From Lineus longissimus (Eukaryota; Nemertea; Pilidiophora; Heteronemertea; Lineidae), in assembly GCF_910592395.1 (NCBI RefSeq), contig NC_088321.1:14818001-14882000 (forward strand): a DNA stretch of 64,000 bases. The letters run 5' to 3'. How positions within the stretch are numbered: position 1 is the first letter of the stretch; each line of letters starts with the position of its first letter. Below, one piece after another: positions 1 to 9,805 of the stretch. Below the pieces are notes generated by a model. The model was given only the letters and a program-made list of their open reading frames with translations. It was not told where the DNA came from and made no database searches. A program made the position numbers and the translations under genes.

Positions 1-142
1 AGGACTGTGAAGAGCCAGGAATTGTAGTTCCTTGAAAGCCACGCCGGTTCATCCAGACATACGATCCTGGGTTCTCCCCGGGATCGAACCCGGGCCCTAT
101 TGCGTGGTGGCCAGCAGTGTTAACCACTAGGCCATGAGGCTT
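1..142 (-). mobile_element. tRNA-derived SINE (fragment)
   Basis: Read on the minus strand, this begins with a tRNA-like head. An A-box-like TGGCCTAGTGG is complementary to about 124-134, and a B-box GGTTCGATCCC inside a CCCGGG-paired T-arm is complementary to about 80-92. A non-tRNA body follows and runs off the left edge. The acceptor-stem halves do not pair, so this is a SINE head and not a working tRNA gene. Related heads occur at 1620-1698 and 7711-7805. Confidence 0.6.
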
Positions 143-358
143 CTTAGTTTTTTAGATTCCAAATATCTATCATTTGGATTTCAGCTGATATTGTCTCTGA
201 ATTCAAGATGGCCACCCAAAAATGTTTAGGAAATACCAACAAACTTGATATTTACAGAAGAAGAATTAGAGATCATCATTTTGCCTCAATTTAAGATGGC
301 CACCAAAATTCAAAATGGCTACCAAGTACTTTAATACTTTTATGAATTTTCTTGACAG

Positions 359-2936
359 ATGTTTTCAAGAGAAGAATTGACGATTGTCGCCAACCTTTGC
401 AAGAAACATGATGTGATTTGTATTGCTGACGAAGTCTATGAGATGTTCACGTATTCTGACCAAGAGCATATCAGAATGGGTAAGTCTAGCAGTGAGATGT
501 TTATGTATTGTGATCAAGAGCATCTGTGTGTTACCTATGCTGATTTCTAATAATGATTGTCACTAGTTTTGCGAGAATGGTTGAGACATGGCCTGTGAAT
601 TTCAGGTTGGCCTATGGTAAGATTCTGTTCCGAAGCACTGTTTATTGCAATTGAATGAAATGAACTTTTTTCCTCAATTCAAGATGGCCAAGTTGCATGC
701 ATGATCACTGCACTAGGACATTGTGTATTAAAACATTTCTATTTTCCTGGTCCACAAGTAATTACAAACGTCGCTCCCCTTTAAACTTGATGTATCATCA
801 TTTCAGCTACCCTCCCCGGCATGTGGGAACGAACCATCACCGTTGGTAGCGTAGGTAAACTGTTCGGCATGACAGCCTGGGCGACAGGCTTCGTCATCGG
901 AGCGGAGCACCTGATTGCGAAATATCTACAGCGAGTCCTCTACCCCATGAACACAGCCTTACAGGTAGGACAGAAGACAATTTAGTTTCTATGCCTATAG
1001 GACAGTCCATTTTGTACATCACACTTATTCTTCAATACTCTGCCTCCCCCTTGTCTGCATGAACTCACCTGTACCCTAACCCAACTGGCGTATGTTTGCA
1101 AAACAATCCTCAAGGCGGAGATACTGTGAGATGTGAGAGACACCTATTGGCGACTTTGTGTAACTTTATCTTGCCTGCCTAGCTGCTGCCTATATTGTCC
1201 CTTTAAGGTTGAGTTACATGCATCAACTTTCTTGTTTACAGGAGGGGTACGCCCGTACCTATCGTCATGAATTGAACCGCCTTGATCAGCCCGACTGTTT
1301 CTTCAAAGTACTGCCGAAAAAATTGAAGGCGAAGCGAGATCACGTCATGGCAATCATGTCGGGGATTGGCCTGGAGCCAATCGCCCCACAGGGCGGATAC
1401 TTCATATTCGCCGACGTTTCAATGGTTGACGGTAAGAGGGATTCTATACTTGTATGAGAATAGGGGTGTAGCTCTCGGAGGAAATCCCCCCCTGGAAGTC
1501 GCCATGAAATGTGTCCTTGTCCATGATTTTTGCAAAAAAATTCTCTTTTGCTTCTCCAGAGTTAGCATTTTGATCCCCCTCCCCCGACCGAAAAGGAAGA
1601 TACGCCCAGAAATACACTCCTACGTCCTCCTTGGAATCGAACCTGGGCCCTTCGGCGTGGTAGGCAGCAGTATTAAGCACTAAACAATGATGCTCCTTAA
1701 ACTAAACTTTGGCTTTTATGCTCTAACAGTTTTGCCTCTTTTTCCAGACAAGTACTGCCAGGGATCTGGGGACAAGGCGTCCAACTTTGCTCTGTGGCTC
1801 TGCAAGGAGAAGGTAAGTTCAAGGGAGGGGTCTTCTTCTTGTGTATTTGGAATTTTTGAGAAGCATCTCCACAGTCAGTCCATCTTCGCGAACAGTCGGC
1901 TGTCCTGGAGAGTTTCGCTACAGAGCCCCAGAGCTTTGTGGCCTGGGTGGCGTCCTTTGGCCAGTATTTCTCTCCACTCTTCCAAATGGAGCAGGTCTGA
2001 AGCCACAGAGCCCCAGAGCTTTGTGGCCTGGGTGGCGTCCTTTGGCCAGTATTTCTCTCCACTCTTCCAAATGGAGCAGGTCTGAAGCCACAGAGCCCCA
2101 GAGCTTTGTGGCCTGGGTGGCGTCCTTTGGCCAGTATTTCTCTCCACTCTTCCAAATGGAGCAGGTCTGAAGCCACAGAGCCCCAGAGCTTTGTGGCCTG
2201 GGTGGTGTCCTTTGGCCAGTATTTCTCTCCACTCTTCCAAATGGAGCAGGTCTGAAGCCATAGAGCACCAGAGCTTTGTGGTCTGGGTGGTGTCCTTTGG
2301 CCAGTATTTCTCTCCATTCTTCCAAATGGAGCAGGTCTGAAGCACATGAGCTGTAGTCTGGCCTCCAGCTCAGCAGATGCACATTTTGGTGGACTGACAC
2401 TAATCCTTTCAAACATTTCAGGGCCTTGGGATCGCGCCAGCCCGAGTGTTCTACAGCGCAAAGAACTCACACCTCGGAGAGAACTACGTCAGAATCTGTT
2501 TCGTGAAGGTAAATATGAACTCTTGGACTACAGAAGAAACTCTCTATTAAAGGATGACTATAGGCAGTAGCAGGGGGTTAAATTGGCCATCTTTAGGTGA
2601 CTAATATACACAGCTGTGCTATATAGCTGCGCTTAGCTGCAGCCTCCTTAACATCCCCAATGCACTCCGGGATGTCGGAAGTGCTTTGAGCAGGGTTGCC
2701 TTGGAAAAGCACTACAGGAATGCGCCGAAATTAAACTTTGACTTTGAATCTCCGGTCACAGAAACAAAGGATTTTATGGTGTTGTGTTTTTTTTTCAGAG
2801 CGAGGCTACCCTAAACATCGCTGAAGACCAGCTGAAAGGCCTAAAAGTCTCAAGCAATGACTGCATGATCAGCAATGGTTTTAAGAATGGCGTTACCAAT
2901 GGCCATCACAATGGCCATCACAATGGTGGTGTCTAA
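359..2936 (+). CDS. KYAT: Kynurenine aminotransferase-like PLP enzyme, C-terminal exons (5' partial)
   Basis: Six spliced exons, 359-479, 807-964, 1242-1431, 1748-1812, 2422-2508 and 2799-2936 (stop TAA at 2934), join in phase (1,0,1,0,0). They encode the C-terminal part of a fold-type I aminotransferase of the KYAT1/KYAT3 (kynurenine/glutamine transaminase, cysteine-S-conjugate beta-lyase) family. These enzymes transaminate kynurenine to kynurenate and act on several amino acids. Visible landmarks are FSREEL, DEVYE, LPGMWERT (exons 1-2), the PLP-lysine segment SVGK (Lys codon 857-859), GGYFIFADVS (exon 3) and YVRICFVK with the substrate-carboxylate arginine (exon 5). Two oddities stand out. 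The family Lys in TGWK, which helps hold the PLP phosphate, is Ala here (GCG 881-883). The last exon ends in an Asn-Gly-His repeat tail absent from vertebrate relatives. The N-terminal exons lie left of the window. KYAT1 and KYAT3 cannot be told apart: the motifs are mixed. Confidence 0.88.
1620..1698 (-). mobile_element. tRNA-derived SINE head
   Basis: The minus strand carries a B-box-like GGTTCGATTCC and a decayed A-box region (TTGTTTAGTGCTTAA). It resembles the element at 1-142 over about 75 bp. It lies in a KYAT intron, so its presence can differ between haplotypes. Confidence 0.5.
1920..2343. repeat. 85-bp minisatellite, about 5 copies, in a KYAT intron
   Basis: Units begin at about 1921, 2006, 2091, 2176 and 2261, an exact 85-bp period, and contain GCCCCAGAGCTTTGTGG and TTTGGCCAGTATTTCTCTCC. 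The first copies are nearly identical and the last two diverge. The left flank (GGCTGTCCTGGAGAGTTT) and the right flank (AGCACATGAG, GTCTGGCCTCCAGC) reappear around the two-copy array at 38117-38290. The array therefore belongs to a larger dispersed element. It is free of stops on the minus strand in all frames. Confidence 0.9.
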
Positions 2937-3229
2937 AGGAATGCTTGTCAGGTGTATCAATTTGATTATATTTGTCTTATGAATAGGTTCATCTTGAATT
3001 TTTACGGAGTGCTTGCAATGGCGTAGTTGACCAACCAATCCGCTAGGTGGCGCAGTGAATCGTGTACCCTTTCAGGGCTTATAAAAGAGGTCAGTTTTTA
3101 TCCAAGAAAAAACAACAAAGGAGATAAAACGACAACAGTCATAACCAATCGTGTCTCACGATATCCTGTCGCCGTCGCGACATTATAAGTTACTAAATTA
3201 ATCAACTTTTGACTAAGATATTGGAACTA

Positions 3230-3878
3230 CAGTAGAACCTCCCCTTGCGGACACCTCTGCCAGGCGGACACCTCCGCATTACGGACATGTTCGTTCAGTC
3301 CCGATTTTTTTCTAAGTCATTTGCTTTAACCAAAACCTCGGTAGGGCGGACACCTCTCTACTCCGAATTGCGGACACGGCCATGGTGACTTTTTGGTCCA
3401 ATCACCTTGCAATTACGGACAGTAAACAAAAACAATGGCTTCTTGAGCTGTTTGTCCCCTTGTGCTCTAATGACAAGTATTACTATAATGATGTACGCTG
3501 TCTATGTAATATGTAGCGTGCGAACACAACCTGCATATATCAATGTTCGCAAATTAATATTACCTTCACTAGAAATGCTAATTAACTAATTTCAAGTTCG
3601 CATATAAATGGCATCAAATTATTTGAAGTAGTTAATATTTATACAACTAAATGGAATATGTAATATGTAGGCTTCATGACCCCCATGTTCATACACATGA
3701 ATCCATCTTTTGACAAACTAAATGGAATATGGAATATCCAGGCTTCACGACTCCCGTGTTCATAAACATGACTACACCTTTTGGACAATAATGGCATAAC
3801 CTCCCTATAAAGGACTCCCCTACATTACGGACACCAACGCCCAGTCCCATGGGTGTCCGCATTAGAGAGGTTGTACTG
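3230..3878. mobile_element. 649-bp pogo/Tigger-like MITE flanked by TA
   Basis: Terminal inverted repeats start CAGTAGAACCTCC on the left and end GAGGTTGTACTG on the right. A TA dinucleotide sits directly outside each end (3228-3229 and 3879-3880), as expected of a Tc1/mariner/pogo target-site duplication. The interior repeats GCGGACACCTC-type words. No transposase ORF is present. It lies between the KYAT stop and a poly(A) signal, so probably in the 3' UTR. Shorter relatives occur at 18112, 19358, 22407 and 26235. Confidence 0.7.
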
Positions 3879-4267
3879 TAGTTTCAATCTGTGGTTCCCG
3901 TGAAGAAAAAACAAAAACAGTTCTGAAAATTCTAGTTGGAAGTTTTTGTCATTGCAGCAGCTCTGTAGAAATTCTTGTTAGACCAAGCCTTTACACCCCT
4001 TCTATTTCCTGAATGGACTCATCTAATGTATTTACTGCATGAAAGTGGAAGAGTCTACACACGGATATGAGGGTAAAAGGGTAGGGTAAAGCAGCATGCA
4101 TTAGTTGCCTTCAGTATAGATATAATAGTTTACCTAGGAAGAGGAGGATATGATGTTCAAGGGACTGAGGGTTGAGATGGGTTTCTCATGAAAAATTTAC
4201 CAAATGATTATGCAGAAGCTTTACTGATGGAAGGACGGTCAAAAGTTCCCTGAATCTGTGTTTTGTC

Positions 4268-4273
4268 AATAAA
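4268..4273 (+). other. Candidate poly(A) signal for KYAT
   Basis: AATAAA followed by a GT-rich stretch, 1.3 kb after the KYAT stop. It is the first convincing signal outside the inserted MITE. Usage is inferred. Confidence 0.35.
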
Positions 4274-6687
4274 GTTGGTACTGACAGACACACGTTGACT
4301 TTATTGAAACAATTTCAGGATTTTCAAAAAGAATAATTAGAGCAATAAAAAGCTTTACTGAAAATTTCATCCATCGGACACTGTTGGGTACGCGAACATC
4401 TACGCGATAATTATCTTTTATATTTAAGTCTTGATAGACCCTCAGTCCTGGTCTCGGTTTGGCTGAAACACCCCCTCTACAGGTTTTCAGTCAGACGTGC
4501 CGAAATCGTCAAAAGAACATTGAATTTTTGCAATATGAGATGGACGCGATCACTGATAAAGCAGGCTGAAATACGCAAAAAAACTTCAGAAAACCCCAGT
4601 ATTTCAGTTGGCATCATAGTGAACGCATTAAACAGAATCTAACGGAACCATGTCCTATCATCTTTGACTAGTACTTGTGCAAGTTTTGATCATGGATAAT
4701 TCAAATTTCAAACTTCCAGATTCTGCTGCTGAGCAGTGCGAAACTGGTAGTATTCTATCTTCATATCTGCGCTCATTCTAATCTTTCTGTTGCTGTCACT
4801 GTAGCTTTTGCTGTAGCTGCTGAAATCACGTCATTGAAACTCTCATGAATACCTCCAGGGTACCCTATCAAGGGGGTGTATGGTAAAAAAATTGTTTGGA
4901 AAGATCCTTTCAATGACCACATAATACCGTTACTTAAAATAATGCAGGACGCAAAAAAACTTCAGAAAACCCAAGCTCTGTAGTATTGTTAAGAAACGGT
5001 ACACCTTTTGACTGTCGATTTAACGAGTTTCATTATTTGACGAGTTTTAGGATGACATCTATTGGATTTTAACAAAATTTGGATTGCACATCTCCATCTC
5101 TTGCCCTGCCGGATGTTCTGAGGACGCAAAAAAACTTCAGAAAAACCTGTTCTTCAGCGCACCAGACAGAGCCGTTTCCGAATTACCCATGATCCTTAGT
5201 TGTACTGGGGAAGTTACGCTATTTTCATCTTTGTAAATGCTGGCGGGCACAAAAAAAAGTGTAAAAATCCCCGCTTGCCAGCATTTACTAAAATTTAGAT
5301 GATTGATGGGGTTCCGCCCATACTACATGTATATTCAGAGTGTGGTATTGTCCATAATTGAGGTGATGTAATGTTTGCTGCTCTGCTTCTTTAGATTATG
5401 ACCTGAAGTCATGATAAGGCCAAAATTTTTATTTTTTTGGCTGAAAAAGTGGTTAAAAACTTCTTATCTAATCTCGACATTCCGCATTTATGATTTTCTT
5501 GTTTAATGCCTGTTAAAAGTCACCGATGAAGCAATAAGTAACAAAAGCAAATAATTATTTTGTTTGGCCTAAATCCTGACAACTGACTGAAACTATTATC
5601 AAATTGGTATACATTTTAACAAGCAGTCTCCCTGAAATGCTGCTTCTAAGTATTAATGAGTTGTCACCATAGCGATGACCAAGTTGTCTGATATAATAAA
5701 AGATAACTATAAGCAGCTTTCAGGGATTTTTGGCCAGAGGTAGTTTTATGATTGTTTCTCTTTATGATTTTGAACTATAAATGATTGTCTGCAGAGATTG
5801 ATCTCATGCATGTTGTTAAAGGGGCAATGAGTTCCGTCTGTTAAAGGAGAAACAAACTCATTAGTTCAATATATTTTTCATCTTTACCCATCAGGGGTTA
5901 AATAAGCCATTTCGATCTGCGTCAATCCAAGCAGGCCAGAATGGCACATATTTTAACCCCCGATTAGTGAAGAATGAAAGTTTCTCTCCCTCGGTGCGAG
6001 AATAATAAAAGTGCAGAATTTGCAGAAAATAACGTTGGTTTGCAGTGTTTTTTATTTTGGCACTTTGCTTGTTTGGTTTCCTTTAGCTGTAATTTGAGAC
6101 TTGCAACGGCCAATCACAGTAGGACAGCCTCATTTCACTGGTAACGATACCCATGGCACATCCTGAGATCAGGCTTTTTGGCCCACCGTAGGCGAGTATA
6201 CAATACTGCTGTGTCCGTCATCATCGTCTGTATCCTGTTTCAAAAACAGTGGCACGTTTCTTAACCGCTACAGCTATGTAACTCCCCCTACTTATCCTTA
6301 AACAAATTTAAAAAACAACTTCTTCAAAAATAGATTTAATCTCAATTATAAAACTTATCAAAAAATATACCAATACAAACTTTGATTTCACTGGTGAAGA
6401 CTAGGAATGAATATACTAAGTGATAAAAAAAAGATTGCATACTTTTGAATTTGAGTAACTCTATCAACCAATACGTTTCCAGTTTGTTTCATCTCGTTAG
6501 ATACTTGTACAAATATTCGCAGTAGGCACTAAATCTTTCCGACACTTCTGCACCTGAGCAGATTTATCCTGGTAGGATTTGTCAACAATCAAACTCACAG
6601 TCCAAAACGATAATCCTTATTGTCATGAAGTTCTTAGCTCTGATAATGCACACATGGATAGAACAACATTGACGTTTCCTGAGAGGC
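4274..6687. other. Intergenic, KYAT to DIPK2-like 3' end (convergent)
   Basis: No coding exon seen. The stretch holds three copies of a near-identical 23-bp word (CGCAAAAAAACTTCAGAAAA core) at 4574, 4950 and 5125. A perfect-looking hairpin lies at 5233-5288 (GTAAATGCTGGC / GCCAGCATTTAC). A short foldback lies at about 5892-5962 (GGGGTTAAATAAGCCATT against its near reverse complement). The rest is AT-rich unique sequence. It probably includes the 3' UTR of the minus-strand gene ending at 6688. Confidence 0.6.
5233..5288. repeat. Short inverted repeat / hairpin
   Basis: GTAAATGCTGGCGGG (5233-5247) is matched by CCCGCTTGCCAGCATTTAC ending at 5288. The 15-19 bp stem encloses an A-rich loop containing AAAAAAAAGTGTAAAAA. 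It could be a minimal foldback element or a cruciform. Confidence 0.6.
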
Positions 6688-7716
6688 TCAATTACTCGTC
6701 AACGCAAACTTTTCCAAGAACGACTTTATCTGCGAGACTGCTTCGTGCCGTCCGTCGGGGCCCGTCTGGGCGACGCACTCGTTTAGAAGTTGTTGGAAGT
6801 AGACCGTGTCCTCTGGTGGGCTGTGTAATAATCCCCCTGAAAGAATAGGGCAGTGAAGTTTTAAATTAGAATATTCCTCTCAGGCCAGGCTAGGCTACCT
6901 ACGGGTTGCTGGCAGGTTAGACTGGTAATCACTGGTTTTGGGGGGGACCAGTCTATGAGAAGGAAAACTATGATATAAAACCCGGATAGCAAATGCTCGT
7001 AAAAGTATTTTCAAGCCATCTAACTTTTATTTTTACATTCTGACAACAGGGCCCAGGATGATATAAAGGTACTTGCAGAAAACTTACTTTCTTGCCTGAC
7101 GGACGTCTTCTTGTTATCGAACATATGATATCCCTTATGATCACTCGAGTCGGAGAAAATCTTCTGGCAGAGCATAGCATACATCAAATCCTTTGCTAGC
7201 AAGCTAACTTTTGCGCAATGTTGAGGACGTTGGCTGAGATCGGACTGGAAACCTTGCGCCAAGCTCCGAAAACAATCACCGTTGCAGTATTCGGGGACTT
7301 CTACGTTTTTAATATCTGAAAAATGTTTGAAAATAACTTGATTTTTGTTAAAAGAACAGTTTTCAGAATTAGCTGAATTTTGTGAATATGTTGCGGCTCA
7401 GTTTCGCAGGGGGAAAGGTTTATCCCTTCAAATCCAAATTTGACGTATGCTTGAAAACAGCAGCAATTGTCATCAGAACAGGACTGCCCATCTCAGATTG
7501 TGGACGCAGAAGAAGTCCATGGTGACTCAGTTGTATTCGGCCTACAAAGGTTTAATGAAGAACACACTCACAATTCTCCACGTTTTTCTTATCAATAATC
7601 ATAACATTGTCGAGATCGATTGCAAGCACGTAACCGTCTTTGTCGACGGCGAAGTTTGGGTAACGGATATCTGGGTAGATGATCAACCACTCTGCATCTT
7701 TTGCCTGGAAAATCAA

Positions 7717-7761
<45 letters not shown>

Positions 7762-9805
7762 TTTTATCTCTCCAGGATCAAACCCAGGCCCTATTGCGTG
7801 AGGTGTGCCTTTTGGTAACTTTCCTCGAAACAAATGTTTCAAAACAATAACATAAGAAAGTTGTTCAAACATTGGCCCATACTTCTAATTCTATGGCAAT
7901 CAAAAGTACTTCTTTAAATTTTTTACCTGACACTGGTGTCAACCGCCCAATTTTCCACACCTCATTATTTTGACAATGCGGTGAATCAACCAATATCGAT
8001 TATCGGCAATAACCAATCATCGATCAATCAATGAATCAGCTATTGATCACCGACTGATTTAAGAATACCCACCACAAAGTCCTCGATCATTCGCAGCAGC
8101 TGGAGACCGAGCGCCGCTCTCATTTTCCACGGTGCTGCGGTATATCTTGCCAGTGGGATCCCGCCATGTTCTTCGATCACAATACGCCCGCATGCGCCAT
8201 AGTACATTGGGAATTTCCATTTGTCGCTGTGTTTTGCTGTTAGGTACTGAAATATGGAAATAAACAGGAAGTTTTAAGAAGATAAACATGCCGGATATGT
8301 CCTGCCCACAGCAAGCAAGGGATGGGGCAAAGCAATTGCCCCCACCCTGCATCACTAAAAATGTATCTTTCCCCTCATCTTGGCCAAAGAAACTGCCCCA
8401 TCATCACATCCAATCTAAGCAAAGGGCTAGCTCAAGTCCATTTTAGCCTATAGACGATTCCCAGAATGCAATGGCAGAACGACGTCAGGAACAACTTATT
8501 ATCAAACACGGAGGTGGTGGTGGGGGGGCTAATTCTGAGACAATAGGTTGGGGAGAACTCGTGTCAAAACAAGCCACCCAAGTTATTGCGGGCACCTGAT
8601 TTTAAAGAGAGTTTAACCTAAAGTTAGTTTTGTGAAAGGACTTTTGAGTTGGGAATGTTTGTGATCCCGGAGAACGTATTGACTCTGGACACCAACTGAG
8701 TCAACCCTTCTCGTAACTGCTGTAAATTCAAAGTTTGCGTACATACCTTTCCAAGTATAGCCTCATAGTTGATTAGCATGGAGGTGTACATGACAGCTCT
8801 TTCCTGCACAGTAATACTATCTCGTAAACGACTGTAGAGGTGTTCCATTTCCTTTAGAAGCTTGGGAGTCAGACAAAGGTTATTACTGAAAGAACAACAA
8901 CAATTTTCAAATTCAATTACTAATTTCAAATTAGTAACAAAATGGTTTAGGCCGTATAAGTGAACAGGATGGAAAGGTCCTTCGCCAATGTCATCTGTCA
9001 ACAGCAGCCTGCATTAATTCTCACCAGCGACCTGCAATCACTATCAAACCTAAATTGGTTTTACTGCAGAGGAGAGATCTTTGCTGCACATTGCAGCGAT
9101 TATAATGGCAGGTTGCAGCACCTTTTGGCTTGCAAAAACAACCTGCAGCAAATGTGTCCATCCTCCAGGCGATCACAAAAATTTACTGCAGCGAAAATCG
9201 TCTGTTTTCACCGTATATACTCACGTCAAATGTCCTGGGGGCTTCCCCACAAACTTATACGCTGTCTCCAGCTCGGATATCAACATTGCATTCTGGGAGC
9301 CGATATAACTCCGCCACGCTGTATCCCCGACATCACATCCCTCCGAAACTTTCGTAGTATTCCCACAAATAAACTGATCGTAAACATCAAAATAATGATT
9401 CGTTCCCAGACGTTTCACGACCACGTTTTCATTCCTGTAAGTCCCGAAAGCAAAATTTGCTACTTCTGGAACGAACATTTTATCGACAGTCAGCACAAGT
9501 TCCTCCCTTTTAATCGCCTGGCAAAAGTCTTCCCCGAAACATGCCGGGCATTTAGTCCGCTGTAACCACGTCTCAGGAATTGGTTTCCGTATGTTATATT
9601 TTGTGAACTGCGATCCAAAAAAACGCTGCACTGGTACGGGATCGGAGAACACATCACCACTTTTCAAGCTCGCAATGTTTTTTAAAGTTGAGAGGAGCCA
9701 TAGCATGGTCACGATACTCGATCCGAATAAGATTGTGAATTTGTACCGTTTCCAAAAGAATTTTGGCAGGAGCATGGCAAAGAATGATTTGATACTGTAG
9801 CTCAT
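6688..9805 (-). CDS. DIPK2: DIPK2-like (C3orf58/HASF family) divergent protein kinase-fold protein
   Basis: Six exons, 9225-9805, 8747-8885, 8073-8246, 7572-7704, 7088-7315 and 6688-6836, with phases 2,0,0,1,1, give a complete protein of 467 residues (vertebrate DIPK2A is about 430). The start ATG at 9803-9805 is followed at about residues 22-42 by a signal-anchor helix (TILFGSSIVTMLWLLSTL). That fits a type II Golgi/secretory protein. Next come KCPACFGEDFC, the VVVKRLG strand with the probable nucleotide-site lysine, KFPMYYGACGR (exon 3) and YPNFAVDKDGYVLAIDLDN (exon 4, the DFG-equivalent loop). A Cys-containing C-lobe follows, ending GLLHSPPEDT and FALTSN. DIPK2 proteins are secreted or Golgi kinase-fold proteins with cardioprotective roles in mammals; catalytic activity is not assured. 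The vertebrate 2A and 2B forms cannot be separated here. Confidence 0.9.
7711..7805 (-). repeat. SINE head fragment joined to an (ATG)n microsatellite
   Basis: On the minus strand a B-box-bearing head (GGGTTTGATCCTGG, resembling the 1-142 element) runs directly into about 15 ATG triplets. This looks like a truncated SINE with its tail microsatellite. It lies 7 bp upstream of the exon at 7572-7704, inside the acceptor-side intron, so it sits close to the branch-point region. Confidence 0.55.

Noticed and set aside
71..142. Functional tRNA gene
   Set aside because: The A- and B-boxes are present but the acceptor stem does not pair and a SINE body follows. The same holds for the heads near 1650, 17100, 45720 and 54600.
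1697..2470. 257-codon open frame on the minus strand
   Set aside because: It is the translation of the 85-bp minisatellite cycling through frames and overlaps KYAT exons on the other strand. There are no splice signals and no family resemblance.
7447..7872. Poly-His / poly-Met open frames
   Set aside because: They are translations of the (ATC)n microsatellite. The real coding part is the 7572-7704 exon on the minus strand.
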